41,024 nt of DNA from GCA-2716065 sp036123135 (GCA_036123135.1 JAZADZ010000020.1:1-41024), one strand, 5' to 3'. Counted from the first letter of the stretch, positions 15,852-26,700 are shown. The notes: generated by a model from the letters alone, not told the origin. Program-made: numbers and translations.

Positions 15852-17176
15852 AGAATAGCATACTTCCATTTATTTGTCTATTTATTTGTTCAAATGTAAT
15901 TGCACAAAAATCTTTTTCTATTGATGAGGCTATTTCATATGCAACATCAAACAATATAGATTACAAAAATGCCCTACTTGATTTAGAGATAGCCGATCAA
16001 AGAGTCGCCGAATCGGTCTCCTCAGGTTTACCAAAAATTAAGGGTTCTTTTGGCTTTCAGAACTACATAGATATTCCAGTTACAGTAATACCCGCCAGTG
16101 TTTTCAATAGCCAGGCCGACCCCAATGATTTTCAAGAAGCACAATTTGGAACTTCAATAAATTCAACAGCTGGTATTCGCCTAGACCAACTAATATTTAG
16201 CGCAACCTACATAGCTGGACTCAAAGCAGCAAAAGTATATAGGGTGCTCACTGAGAAATTAACTCAAAAGTCTTTGCTTGACACCAAGGAAAAAGTGATT
16301 GCTGCATATTATTCCTGTTTAATTTTTGAGGAAAGCAAAAGAAATCTTTCCCTATCTCTTGAAAATTTAAATACAATTCAATCTGAAACTTCAATCTTAG
16401 TAAAAGAAGGTTTAATTGAAGCCATCAATGAAGATCAAATTAATTTGTTGTATTTAAGTATGGAAAATCAAATTGCACAGCTGGACTTGCAAACCAAAAA
16501 TGCAATTTCAGTTTTGAAATATGTCATAGGTTACCCCCAAGATAGCATTCTTACACTTTCTGAAAAACTGAGCTCAATTGAAAATACATTTTTAAATTTA
16601 GAAAACCTTCAAGTTTCAGTTGAAGAACTCCTAGATTACCAAATTTTAAACCAAAATAGGGCCCTATCTCTGCTAACTCATAAAATGAACACGGTATCTT
16701 CGATTCCTAGTATTTCTGGTTTTTTTAGCCATCAACAAAATGCATTGCGAAACGAATTTAATTTGTTATCCTCTGAGCAGCCCTGGTACCCCACAACATT
16801 TTGGGGTATTAACGTAAGCATACCGATATTCACCAGTGGAGAAAGCCTCTCTATTACGAAACAGTCCAAATTAAATCTTAAAAAAGCTGAAAACACACTT
16901 GCAATGGTTAAGGAGGGTTTAATACAGCAAATGTCTCAAGCAACCAAAGAGTATTCTATAGCCAAAATAGCTCTTGAAAATGATTTAGAAAATCTTTCTC
17001 TTTCAAAAAAAATTCTTTCCAATACATCAACAAAATTCAAAGAGGGATTAAAAAGTGGATTAGAGCTGGCGCAGGCTCAAAACCAAGAAGTCTCCGCTCA
17101 AAACAAATTAACTCAATCAAAATTTAATCTGTTGTTAGCAAAACTCCAGCTAGAGAAACTAATGAATAAACTGTAA
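15848..17176 (+). CDS. TolC family outer-membrane efflux protein
   Basis: A 442-residue outer-membrane channel protein with a signal peptide (MKNSILPFICLFICSNVIAQ). The duplicated TolC pattern is visible: FSIDEAISYATSNNIDYKNA with LEIADQRVAESVSSGLPKIKG in the first half, and LNLKKAENTLAMVKEGLIQQ with the coiled helix ending in EGLKSGLELAQAQNQEVSAQ in the second half. It forms the exit duct of the tripartite pump together with the adaptor and permease that follow directly (2-base gap). Substrate is unknown. Confidence 0.93.
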   Translation: MKNSILPFICLFICSNVIAQKSFSIDEAISYATSNNIDYKNALLDLEIADQRVAESVSSGLPKIKGSFGFQNYIDIPVTVIPASVFNSQADPNDFQEAQFGTSINSTAGIRLDQLIFSATYIAGLKAAKVYRVLTEKLTQKSLLDTKEKVIAAYYSCLIFEESKRNLSLSLENLNTIQSETSILVKEGLIEAINEDQINLLYLSMENQIAQLDLQTKNAISVLKYVIGYPQDSILTLSEKLSSIENTFLNLENLQVSVEELLDYQILNQNRALSLLTHKMNTVSSIPSISGFFSHQQNALRNEFNLLSSEQPWYPTTFWGINVSIPIFTSGESLSITKQSKLNLKKAENTLAMVKEGLIQQMSQATKEYSIAKIALENDLENLSLSKKILSNTSTKFKEGLKSGLELAQAQNQEVSAQNKLTQSKFNLLLAKLQLEKLMNKL

Positions 17177-17178
17177 TT

Positions 17179-18312
17179 ATGAACACCATACGAACCGCTA
17201 TTTTTTCACTCTTTTTGAGTTTCTTTTTTTCTTGTTGTGAAACAGGGTCAGAAATTGAATTGTTAAAAAAATCTCTAGAAAATCTAGAAAATGAAATCAT
17301 TGAAAAGCAAAAAGAAGCCTATCAACTTTCGGAGAAAATAAATGCTCTTGATTCATCAAATACAACTATTGATGTTGCAGCAGTGACAAGTCATTTAGCT
17401 GAAAAAAAACCTTTTAAACATTACCTACAGGTTCAAGGGGTTTTTGCTTCTAAGAAAAATGTTGTTTTAACACCTGAAACTGGAGGAATAATCACTTCGA
17501 TTCTAGTTCAAGAAGGTCAAAAGATAAATTCTGGCGATTTAATTGCAGCTTTTTCTTCCTCAGTAATTAACTCTAGCATTGAAGAATTGGAAGAACAACT
17601 AGAGCTTGCAAAATACTACTTTGAAAAACAACAATCTCTTAAAAATAAAGGTGTTGGAACTGAACTTTCCCTCAAAGAGGCTGAAACAAATTATAATCGT
17701 TTACTAAAAAATAAAAATACGCTTTTAGAACAAAAAGATAAATTTTTCCTGTATGCTCCTTTTTCTGGATACGTTGACCAACTTTTTGTTACTAAAGGTG
17801 AAATGACTAGCCCAATGTCACCGATTGTCCGTTTGGTAAGCTTAGACCACATGTGCGTTAATGCTAGTATTTCAGAAAATTATCTTGGAAAATTAAATCG
17901 TGGTCAGAGCGTTGAAGTTGAAATTCCAGCCCTGAATGAGAAAATTGAAAGCTTAAAGATTAAATACTTAAGCAAGCAGATTGATCCAATCAACAGAACC
18001 TTCAAAATTGAAGTTCCAGTTCCATCAAATGAAAAAATAATCCCCAATCTCATGGCCGTTTTAAATATTTGCGATTATCAAACTGACTCTTCCATTGTTG
18101 TTCCATCAAGTTTAGTTCTTGAAAATAACAGAGGAGAAACTATAGTTAAAACCATTGAGAATGGAGTAGTTAAAGAAAAAAATATCAAAATTGGCAAGCA
18201 ATACAACAACCAAACCCAACTTTTGAGTGGGATTCAAGAAGGAGAAATAATAGTTGATGATGGAAGGAAGAGTGTTGTTGACGGACAAAAAATAATTCTG
18301 TTAAACAACTAG
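17179..18312 (+). CDS. RND efflux periplasmic adaptor (membrane fusion protein), putative lipoprotein
   Basis: A 377-residue adaptor. The N-terminus (FLSFFFSCCETGS) ends in a Ser-Cys that could be a lipobox, so it may be lipid-anchored. A short coiled coil (ELLKKSLENLENEIIEKQKEA) follows, then the split lipoyl domain (TPETGGIITSILVQEGQKIN and FLYAPFSGYVDQLFVTKGEM) flanking a helical hairpin with SLKEAETNYNRLLKNK, then beta-barrel strands and a membrane-proximal domain. It links TolC to the permease. It lies 2 bases after tolC and 1 base before the permease gene. Confidence 0.93.
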   Translation: MNTIRTAIFSLFLSFFFSCCETGSEIELLKKSLENLENEIIEKQKEAYQLSEKINALDSSNTTIDVAAVTSHLAEKKPFKHYLQVQGVFASKKNVVLTPETGGIITSILVQEGQKINSGDLIAAFSSSVINSSIEELEEQLELAKYYFEKQQSLKNKGVGTELSLKEAETNYNRLLKNKNTLLEQKDKFFLYAPFSGYVDQLFVTKGEMTSPMSPIVRLVSLDHMCVNASISENYLGKLNRGQSVEVEIPALNEKIESLKIKYLSKQIDPINRTFKIEVPVPSNEKIIPNLMAVLNICDYQTDSSIVVPSSLVLENNRGETIVKTIENGVVKEKNIKIGKQYNNQTQLLSGIQEGEIIVDDGRKSVVDGQKIILLNN

Positions 18313-18313
18313 C

Positions 18314-21300
18314 ATGGAAGAAAACAATTTCAAAAAATGGAGAGAATTTGGTCCTTCATCAGTTTCTGTTAACAATAGAAAAACAATTTATCTGTTAATA
18401 TTGGTGCTTCTAACGGGTGGTATAAGCGCCTACCTGAACATGCCTAGAGAAAGTTTTCCTGAAGTTCAAATCCCAGAAATTTATGTTAATATTCCTTACC
18501 CTGGAAATTCTCCAGAAATTATTGAAGATAAAATCATAAAACCTTTTGAAAAGGAGCTAAACACCATAAAAGGGGTTGAAAAAATAAATTCCACGGCTAT
18601 TCAGGATTTTGGTGTTATCATGGTAGAATTCAATTTCAGCATTTCTCCTAAAGAGGGAAAACGTCTTGTTGAAGATGCATTGAAAGACGCTCGGTCCAAT
18701 AAATCATTCGCACAAGATTTGCCTGTAGAACCAACCATTCAGGAGATGGATGTTAATGAATTTCCTATAATAAATATAAATCTCTCTGGAAATTATCCTG
18801 TTTCTTTCCTCAAGAAAAATGCTGAAAAGATAAAAGATGAAATTGAGGGTCTTTCAGAAATAAATGCTGTTGATATCAGGGGTGTTCAAGAAAAAAAATT
18901 AAAAGTTGAAATTAGAAAATACGACGCTGAAGCAAAGCAAGTAAGTTTCAATGATATTGAGAGCGCTATACAATCAGAAAACACCACTGTTGGTGCCGGA
19001 AATATTAAGTTAGATGGAATAGACCATTTTGTAATTATTGAAGGTAAATACACGGACTACGCTGCATTAAATAATCTTGTGGTAAAACATGAGGACGCCA
19101 AAAATATTTATTTGTGGGAGGTTGCTGATGTTTCATTTGGAGATGCCGACACCTCCAGCTATGCTCGACAAAACAGTAGCCCAGTTGTTATGCTTGATGT
19201 AAAAAAACGTGCTGGAGCAAATATCATTAATGCAATTGATAAAATTAAAACGCTTTTAAAAGAATTTAAACAACGTGAACTCCCAGATGATATTGAGCTA
19301 ACGTTTACCAATGACCAATCAAATAAAATAAGATCACAAATAAGCAATCTTGAAAACTCAATCATTTTTGGCGTTCTTTTGGTAGTAGGTGTGCTGTTAT
19401 TTTTTCTTGGATTTAGAAACGCTTTATTTGTTGGTGTGGCTATTCCGCTTTCAATGTTTATTTCATTTCTTCTACTGAATTTGGCGGGTGTTAGCTTAAA
19501 TATCATGGTGCTTTTCTCATTGGTGTTGGCACTGGGAATGTTGGTTGATAATGGAATTGTTGTAGTAGAAAATGTATATAGACTAATGGCTGAGGGAATT
19601 GGCTCCTTTGAAGCAACAAAAAAGGGTGTTGGTGAAATTGCTTGGCCAATTATTGCTTCTACTGCAACAACATTAGCTGCTTTTGTCCCCCTTGCTCTAT
19701 GGCCAGGAATAATGGGTGAATTTATGCAATACTTACCCATTACTCTTATGATTGTACTTGGTTCGTCTCTTCTAGTCGCATTGATTATCAACCCTGTTTT
19801 AATTGCCGTTTTAATGAAGGTTCACGCATCAGTACTATCCAAAAAGAAGGTTTGGTCGTACTTCACTGTCTTTTGTCTTTTGGGAATTGTCTGCTACTTT
19901 GTTTCGATCATTTGGCTTGGAAATCTTTTTGTTGTAATTGGATTATTTATTGTTGTTTTTAACTTTTTCTTAAACCCCCTAACCTTGGTTTTTCAAGAGA
20001 AAACACTTCCTTGGTTGGAAAAAAATTATCAACACTTACTGACATTTCTTCTGATTGGAACCAGACCAATCAAGCTCATTCTAGCTACCTTCGGCATATT
20101 ATTATTTTCCTTTGTCTTAGTCACTTTTTTTCCACCAAAAGTTTTATTTTTTCCAGATAATCAACCCAACTATCTCAATATTTTTGTCGAACTACCCGTG
20201 GGTACCAACATAAAACAAACAAATGCTGAAACGGAGAAAATAAAAGCCGCAATAGACGCTGTTTTGGGTACGCCAAAAGAGTCACTTGGAGGTTATAGTT
20301 ACGCTTCTGTTTTTGATGTCGAAACATCAGTTTCAGAAAGTGGAACTGAGATTCAAGACACTATTTACTTAGTTGAATCCGTGATTGAACAAGTTGGAAA
20401 AGGTACCTCAGACCCAATGGAGGGTCCCTCATTTGGAGAAACTCCAAATAAAGCGAGAATAACGGTTTCTTTTTGTGAATTTTCTCATCGAAAAGGCATA
20501 AATACAAGTGTAATTAAAAAAGAAATAGAGTCCGCATTAAACAATACGTTTCATGCTGACATAAAAATAATTGTCGATAAAGAAAAAAACGGTCCTCCGC
20601 AAGAACCCCCAGTAAACATTGAAGTGTATGGATCTGAAAACTATACTGATTTGATTCTTGAGGCAGTTAAGATTAAAGAGTACTTAGACACAAATAACAT
20701 CAAGGGACTTCAGAAACTAAAATTAAGTGTTGAGCTGAATAAAGCGGAAATAAAAATTCTTTTAGATAGAGAATATGCAAAAAGGGCGGGGTTGTCTACT
20801 GGTCAAATTGCAACTACAATAAGAACTGCATTATTTGGAAAAGATGTATCCACATATTCTGAAGGAGAAGACAATTATGATATTAATATACGCTTCAATA
20901 AAGACAATAGAGGTTCTCTTGAATCCATATTAAATCAAAGTGTAATGTTTATGAACAATCGCGGGCAAAAGCTTAAAATTCCAATTAGCGCTGTGGTTAA
21001 AGACATAGACGTTGTGCACAAAAACAACGCTATAAAGCGGCTAGACCTTACGAATCTAATTACAATTTTTTCTGGAGTTAAAGAGGGTTATAACGAAAAT
21101 GAAGTAGTTGAAGTCATCAAGCAAAAAATGAAGGCATACAAACTAACTCAAGCGGGCAAACAATTTAGTGGGAAGGGGTTGTCTTTTCGTTTTACGGGAA
21201 AAATTAAGGAGCAAAATAAGGAAATGGCTTTTTTGAGCTCAGCACTTTTAATTGCTGTCTTTTTAATCTTGTTGATTTTAGTAACACAATTCAACTCTTT

Positions 21301-21859
21301 CTCTACACCTTTCATCATTTTATTTTCGGTTGTTCTTAGCCTTTCTGGAGTTTTCCTTGGCATTGTAATCGCAAGGAATGATTTCGTGATTATAATGACG
21401 ATGATTGGAATTATCTCATTGGCTGGAATTGTGGTGAATAATGCAATTGTTTTGGTTGACTACACCAACCTAATAAGAAAAAGAAAAAGAAAAGAGTTGG
21501 CTCTCAAGGAAACAGATCAACTTCCAATCGATGAAGTTAAAAAAGCTATAGTTTTAGGAGGTAAAAGAAGGCTGCGCCCTGTTTTATTGACTGCTATTAC
21601 TACTGTTCTGGGCCTTCTACCGTTGGCTACAGGGCTGAACATTAATTTTGTTACTCTTTTTACCCGATTTGATCCCCAGTTGTTTTTTGGTGGGGATAAT
21701 GTTATTTTCTTTGGGCCAATGAGTCTAACCATAATCTATGGACTCACCTTTGCTACTTTTCTCACATTGGTAGTTGTGCCCATTATGTATTTTTTAATCT
21801 ATAAACTAAAACTTTGGGTGTACCGCATCTTTGGAGCCACTTTAAGAAGTAACATCTAA
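18314..21859 (+). CDS. RND efflux permease, AcrB/HAE-1-like
   Basis: An 1181-residue inner-membrane proton antiporter, longer than the usual 1020-1060. The family landmarks are present: MPRESFPEVQIPEIYVNIPY after TM1, the porter loop with VEKINSTAIQDFG, TM4 carrying GMLVDNGIVVVENVYR, and the TM10-11 region AGIVVNNAIVLVDYTNLIRK followed by GGKRRLRPVLLTAITTVLG. Where AcrB has Asp407-Asp408, this protein has Asp412-Asn413. The extra length is largely an insertion between TM6 and TM7 with two more hydrophobic segments (about residues 510-550), a pattern I know from Bacteroidota pumps. It pumps hydrophobic or toxic compounds; the substrate is unknown. Its TAA overlaps the convergent paaD stop by three bases. 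Confidence 0.95.
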   Translation: MEENNFKKWREFGPSSVSVNNRKTIYLLILVLLTGGISAYLNMPRESFPEVQIPEIYVNIPYPGNSPEIIEDKIIKPFEKELNTIKGVEKINSTAIQDFGVIMVEFNFSISPKEGKRLVEDALKDARSNKSFAQDLPVEPTIQEMDVNEFPIININLSGNYPVSFLKKNAEKIKDEIEGLSEINAVDIRGVQEKKLKVEIRKYDAEAKQVSFNDIESAIQSENTTVGAGNIKLDGIDHFVIIEGKYTDYAALNNLVVKHEDAKNIYLWEVADVSFGDADTSSYARQNSSPVVMLDVKKRAGANIINAIDKIKTLLKEFKQRELPDDIELTFTNDQSNKIRSQISNLENSIIFGVLLVVGVLLFFLGFRNALFVGVAIPLSMFISFLLLNLAGVSLNIMVLFSLVLALGMLVDNGIVVVENVYRLMAEGIGSFEATKKGVGEIAWPIIASTATTLAAFVPLALWPGIMGEFMQYLPITLMIVLGSSLLVALIINPVLIAVLMKVHASVLSKKKVWSYFTVFCLLGIVCYFVSIIWLGNLFVVIGLFIVVFNFFLNPLTLVFQEKTLPWLEKNYQHLLTFLLIGTRPIKLILATFGILLFSFVLVTFFPPKVLFFPDNQPNYLNIFVELPVGTNIKQTNAETEKIKAAIDAVLGTPKESLGGYSYASVFDVETSVSESGTEIQDTIYLVESVIEQVGKGTSDPMEGPSFGETPNKARITVSFCEFSHRKGINTSVIKKEIESALNNTFHADIKIIVDKEKNGPPQEPPVNIEVYGSENYTDLILEAVKIKEYLDTNNIKGLQKLKLSVELNKAEIKILLDREYAKRAGLSTGQIATTIRTALFGKDVSTYSEGEDNYDINIRFNKDNRGSLESILNQSVMFMNNRGQKLKIPISAVVKDIDVVHKNNAIKRLDLTNLITIFSGVKEGYNENEVVEVIKQKMKAYKLTQAGKQFSGKGLSFRFTGKIKEQNKEMAFLSSALLIAVFLILLILVTQFNSFSTPFIILFSVVLSLSGVFLGIVIARNDFVIIMTMIGIISLAGIVVNNAIVLVDYTNLIRKRKRKELALKETDQLPIDEVKKAIVLGGKRRLRPVLLTAITTVLGLLPLATGLNINFVTLFTRFDPQLFFGGDNVIFFGPMSLTIIYGLTFATFLTLVVVPIMYFLIYKLKLWVYRIFGATLRSNI

Positions 21860-22341
21860 ATGCATTTGAAATAGTCAAACGGCTCCAAACAACTGTTGCA
21901 CTTGTAAAGGGCTTTACATGCCGTTGAACCGAAAGGACTAACCAGCTCAGTTTCTGTAGACGAACATTTAGGGCAAATCACCTTTGATGGAGCACCTAAA
22001 ATGGCGTTCTTATCTGATGTTTTATGTTCTGGGGGGGCAATTCCAAACGCTCTTAATTTTTCTTTTGCTTCTTTTGACATCCAGTCTGTTGTCCACGGGG
22101 GGTTGTACTGCATTTGGATTTGATAATTCTCGATATTTAATTCTTTTATAACCTCCTCAATATCTGCTTGAAATCGATCCATGGCTGGACACCCTGAGTA
22201 CGTTGGAGTAATTTTAATAGTAAGTTTTCCTTTTTCAACTGAAATGCTCCTTAATACCCCCAATTCTTTAATTGTTATCACTGGAATCTCTGGATCAGGA
22301 ATGGACGAAATTTTTTGCTCTATTTCTTCAATTTTAAACAT
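21856..22341 (-). CDS. paaD: Phenylacetyl-CoA epoxidase accessory protein PaaD
   Basis: A protein of 161 residues from the ATG at 22341; an alternative ATG at 22359 would add six residues and overlap hemF. The N-terminal half is an MIP18/DUF59-type domain (IPDPEIPVITIKELGVLRSI and TPTYSGCPAMDRFQADIEEV), and the C-terminal half holds a Cys4-type site (CPKCSST, KCNSCLEPF) after PFGSTACKALYKC. This combination defines PaaD (also PaaJ), needed to mature the iron centre of the ring-1,2-epoxidase in aerobic phenylacetate degradation. The epoxidase genes paaABCE are not in this window. It follows hemF with no gap on the same strand. Confidence 0.88.
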   Translation of the reverse strand: MFKIEEIEQKISSIPDPEIPVITIKELGVLRSISVEKGKLTIKITPTYSGCPAMDRFQADIEEVIKELNIENYQIQMQYNPPWTTDWMSKEAKEKLRAFGIAPPEHKTSDKNAILGAPSKVICPKCSSTETELVSPFGSTACKALYKCNSCLEPFDYFKCI

Positions 22342-22349
22342 AGAAATTG

Positions 22350-23162
22350 TTAGTTCCATTTAACAGTAGGTGGCATAGACATTAAAATTGCCTCTGTTGA
22401 TCCACCCGTTTTAAGCCCAAAAAGTGTTCCTCTGTCCCAAAGTAGATTAAATTCTACATATCTTCCTCTTTTGAGAAGTTGTTTTTCCTTATCATCTTCA
22501 GTCCAAGACCGCTCTTTGTGTTGGTTGACAAGTGAAGTTATTGCTTCGTGTGTTTTTAGCCCAACGCTTTTAACAAATTCAAAGTCAGCATTCCAATCTT
22601 CAGTATTCATGTAATCAAAAAATATTCCACCTATTCCTCTGGGCTCTTGTCTGTGCGGCAAATAAAAATATTCATCGCAATTCTTTTTAAAGTCGGGATA
22701 ATAATTTTCTCCGAAGGGATTGCAGGCTTCTTCCATTTTTTGGTGAAAAAAACTTGTGTCTTGAGAATTTAAGATTGTTGGAGTCATGTCTGCACCACCT
22801 CCAAACCAAGATTCTCCAGTAACTAGGAACCTAGTGTTGAAATGAAATGCAGGTATTTTTGGAGATTGCATGTGCGCCACTAGGCTTATTCCTGTAGCCC
22901 AGTAAGCACCCGAGCTTTCTGTACCTTTGATTTTACTTCTGTAATCTGAGGAAAACTCGCCTGAGACTGTTGAAATATTTACGCCCACTTTTTCAAAAAC
23001 CTTGCCTTTCAGAATGCTCATTTCTCCCCCGCCCTGTCCTTTGTGCTTCCATTTTTTTCTACTGAAATTTCCTCCATCAATTTCTTGAAACGAGGCGCAA
23101 AATAAATCTCTTAGCTCTCTGAACCAATGTGTTGCTTTCTGCTTTTTTTCCTCCATTTCCAT
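22350..23162 (-). CDS. hemF: Oxygen-dependent coproporphyrinogen III oxidase
   Basis: A 270-residue enzyme that decarboxylates coproporphyrinogen III to protoporphyrinogen IX, using oxygen, in heme synthesis. Family motifs are clear: GQGGGEMSILKGKVFEKVGV, SGAYWATGISLVAHMQSP, GESWFGGGADMTPTI, RGIGGIFFDY, and GRYVEFNLLWDRGTLFGLKT near the C-terminus, followed by ILMSMPP. It is somewhat shorter than the roughly 300 residues of enterobacterial HemF, with no motif missing. An ATG two codons into the frame (EMEEK) is an equally good start. It lies 15 bases after queD and leads into paaD. Confidence 0.97.
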   Translation of the reverse strand: MEMEEKKQKATHWFRELRDLFCASFQEIDGGNFSRKKWKHKGQGGGEMSILKGKVFEKVGVNISTVSGEFSSDYRSKIKGTESSGAYWATGISLVAHMQSPKIPAFHFNTRFLVTGESWFGGGADMTPTILNSQDTSFFHQKMEEACNPFGENYYPDFKKNCDEYFYLPHRQEPRGIGGIFFDYMNTEDWNADFEFVKSVGLKTHEAITSLVNQHKERSWTEDDKEKQLLKRGRYVEFNLLWDRGTLFGLKTGGSTEAILMSMPPTVKWN

Positions 23163-23177
23163 AACCTAATTGTCAAA

Positions 23178-23618
23178 TTATTGGTCTTTTTGGTGCCACT
23201 CAACATAACTCGTTGCAGTTTCTCTGAGAAACGCTGAACACAAAACAACATTGTTGCTTGTCTTAAAGTTATTGTTCAATATATCTACTATTTCCAACAA
23301 CATGTTTTCAGTAGTAGGTTGGTAATCGACGTATCTAATTCTTTTATTTTTTTTCTCTAATCCAAGAAATCTAGAGTCATTTCTAAGGATAAGACGATGA
23401 TCAAAGAGCGGTTTTATTTGCTCGCTTAAAAAAGCTTTAATGTCTCCAAAATCTACTACCATTCCGCAAGTCGACAATATTTTGTCCTTTTCTGGATCTC
23501 CTAAAAATGTAACTGTAAGGTGGTAGTTGTGTCCATGAATGTCTTCGCATTTTCCAGAATAACCGTCAAGTGCATGGGCTGCTTCAAACTTAAATTCTTT
23601 TGTAACTCTTACCTTCAT
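23178..23618 (-). CDS. queD: 6-carboxy-5,6,7,8-tetrahydropterin synthase (QueD)
   Basis: A 146-residue T-fold enzyme that converts dihydroneopterin triphosphate to carboxytetrahydropterin, the second step of queuosine/7-deazaguanine synthesis. Zinc ligands His15 (FEAAHALDGY), His28 and His30 (DIHGHNYHL) and the catalytic Cys24 (SGKCEDIHG) are present. MVVDFGDIK, FDHRLIL and the C-terminal Glu of CSAFLRETATSYVEW complete the active site. It could also act in pterin branches of 6-pyruvoyl-tetrahydropterin synthase type, but the Cys24 spacing favours QueD. It leads the queD-hemF-paaD group. Confidence 0.92.
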   Translation of the reverse strand: MKVRVTKEFKFEAAHALDGYSGKCEDIHGHNYHLTVTFLGDPEKDKILSTCGMVVDFGDIKAFLSEQIKPLFDHRLILRNDSRFLGLEKKNKRIRYVDYQPTTENMLLEIVDILNNNFKTSNNVVLCSAFLRETATSYVEWHQKDQ

Positions 23619-23762
23619 TCGTGTTTTTTCAACGGTTAATATCTGTTCAAATAAATAATAATTTATTGATTTTTTGGATAAATTTAATCGTTTTATGCTT
23701 TTGTACTCTTTTGTTACAACAACATTATACGCTCCGTTTCGTTAAAATCAAAATACACCCTT

Positions 23763-26700
23763 ATGTCAACCTTTGATGACTTAATTCTAAAACTTGATAC
23801 TTTCATTAGGAAGTATTACAAAAACCAACTTATTAAAGGTGGGGTTTACTTTGGGTTTTTATCCATTTCTTTTTTTACACTCTTTGCACTGTTTGAATTT
23901 TTTGGTGAGTTTGGGGTTTTAGGGAGAACATTTTTATTTTTTGGTTTTATCACAATCGGAATTGGTCTTCTTATTTATTTCATTTTAGTTCCCTTGCTTA
24001 AAATTTTTCGTCTTGGCACACTAATTTCTCACGAAAAAGCCGCAGATATAATTGGAAGACACTTTCCTGAAATTCAAGATAAAATTAGCAACACCCTCCA
24101 ATTGAATGCACAAAAAATGGATGCGCTAAGCTCTATAGAACTAATTAATGCCAGCATTGAAAAAAGAGCCAACTTTTTTTCATCCATTTCATTTGAAAAA
24201 GTAATAAGTTTCAAAGAAAACTTAAGGCATCTAAAACCTCTAATTATTGCACTGATTGTTTTCTTATTATTATCCTTTATAGATAACTCCATTATCTTTT
24301 CCTCTGCTGAACGAATTATTAACTATACAGCGGAATCCTCCACTGATTTCCCATTCGAATTAAACATCGAAAACTCCAATTTAACCGTGCTAGAACAAAG
24401 TGACTTTGAACTTTCCTTTGATGTATTGGGAAAACAGCTTCCCAAACAGCTTTTTCTTAAATATGAAAACAAAATTTTTACACTTAAAAAAAACAAACGA
24501 AATTTTCAATATACCTTCAAAAACGTAACCCAAAATGTCCCATTTTCCATTGTAACAAAAAACAATCTTTCCGCAAACTTCAATTTAAAAGTTCTTCCAA
24601 AGCCAGCTCTGTCCGCTTTTACAGTAGTTGTAAACTATCCAACATACACCCAACTTGTTTCAGATACTTTTGAAAATATTGGAAATCTAAACGTCTACGA
24701 GGGGTCTGTTATCAATTGGAATATAAAAACTAAAAATGTTGAAACACTATCTTTGGTTTTTTCAGATTCAACGTACTCACTTTCACGTTTTCCATCTTCA
24801 TTTGTAAAAGAATTTTATCAATCGCAGCCCTATACTTTTTGCGCATCAAACTCCTATTCAAAATACACAGATTCTTCTTCTTACTTTATTGGTGTTGAAA
24901 AAGATAATTTTCCGCAAATTAAAGTTGATGAAACAATTGATTCATCTAACAAAAATATCCGATATTTTTCAGTGCAAGCGTTAGATGATTTTGGCTTTTC
25001 GGCTTTATATTTTTGCGTCAAAAAAAACAACGAAGCTGAAGTTCAAAAGACCCTACTTAAAACCAACAAACAATCTAGTGTCTTCTCGTTTTACCATTAC
25101 GTAGACTTAAATACTTTAAAATTATCCCCTGGAGAAACTGCAGAATATTACTTTGAGCTTTTCGATAACGATGGTGTAAATGGTCCAAAAAAAACCACCT
25201 CCAAAAAAACAACTTACTCCTCCCCTTCTCTGAGAGAAAAAGAAGAAAGTGAGAATTCTAAAAACAATGCTTTTAAAAAAACACTCGAAAAAAACATCGA
25301 TGATGCAATGTCGCTAAAAAATGAGCTTGCGGAACTTAAATCCTCTATTCTAAATAAAAACAAATTAAACTGGGAGGATGAAAACAAGATTAAAAATTAT
25401 TTAAACAACCGGACAAAGCTCGAAAATCAACTTGATAAAATGATCAATGAAATTGATACTCCATCAGAATCTTTGAATGAAGAATTAATGCAAAAGCAGA
25501 AACAACTTAACCAGCTTTTTGAAGATTTAATGAGCGATGAAATGAAAAAGTTGTATGAAGAACTACAACAAATGATGAAAGAGCTCAATAAAGAAAAAAT
25601 TCTTGAAAACATTGAACAGCTTGAACTTAGCCAGGAAGACTTACTCAAAGAAATGGACCGTTCTCTTGAACAGTTCAAACAGCTTGAAATGGATAAGAAA
25701 TTAGCCTCTCTTCAAAAACAACTTGAAAGTCTTTCCAAAAAGCAGTTGAAAATTGCTGAAGAGACAAAACAAAAAAAACCAGATTTATTTAAACTAAATG
25801 AAAAACAAGAAAAAATAACTGAAGACTTTAATTTTCTAAGTGAAGAAATGAAAGAACTCGAAAAATTAAATGATGAACTTGAATTCAAAAAAAACCTACC
25901 TTCTTTTGAGGATGAAAAAGATCAAATAAACAAAGACTTAAAGGAAAGTAAAGAAAGTTTAGAGCTTGAGAAAAATAAAAAAGCGAGTGAGTCCCAGAAA
26001 AAAGCTGGGCAAAAAATGCAAAGTCTTGCAAATGATCTTCAATCGTTACAACAAAAGATGCAAGCCCAGTCTCAAGAAATGGATATGAAAGCACTTCGAC
26101 AGCTTCTTGAGAACCTTATTTCATTTTCGTTTGACCAAGAGGAGGTCATCACAACATTTAAAAGCTTGAACAGTAGAGACCCAAAGTATGTTCAGACTGG
26201 TCAAAAACAACGACAACTTGAAGAAGATGTAAAAATAATTGAAGATTCTCTTTTGGCACTAAGTAAAAGAGTTCCTCAGCTTGGGTCACACATCAATTCA
26301 GAAGTCGCTTTGATAAAGAACCACTTAGCAAAAACCATTAAATACATAACCGAACGCAAAACACCTCAAGCAAACGCAAACCAGCAGTATGTTATGACTT
26401 CGGTCAATAATTTAGCACTTATTTTAGACGACGTGTTAAAACAGCTACAAAAATCTCTTCCTGGAACAGGACAATGTAATAAACCTGGTGGTAACAGCAA
26501 AAGCTCCAGCTCTGATATGGAAAAAATGATGGAAAAAATGAAACAACAACTTGAGCAAATGAAAAAAATGATGGGAGAGAAAAGTGGAGAGGGAAAGAAA
26601 AAAGGAAAAAAGCCTGGGAAACCATCAAGCGAGGGATTGGCTAAATTAGCTGCACAACAAGCTGCCATTCGGAAACAAATTCGAGAGCTTTCTCAACAAC

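Noticed and set aside
19526..19545. TGGCAC-like matches to a sigma-54 promoter, prompted by rpoN in the window.
   Set aside because: The matches lie within coding sequence of the permease and DUF4175 genes and the -12 TTGC element is poor; no intergenic site was found.
26366..26668. Antisense frames of 60-210 codons, for example opposite DUF4175 and opposite the RND permease (19159-19791).
   Set aside because: They mirror low-complexity Lys/Glu-rich or membrane coding sequence, have no family motif and lie fully inside strong genes.
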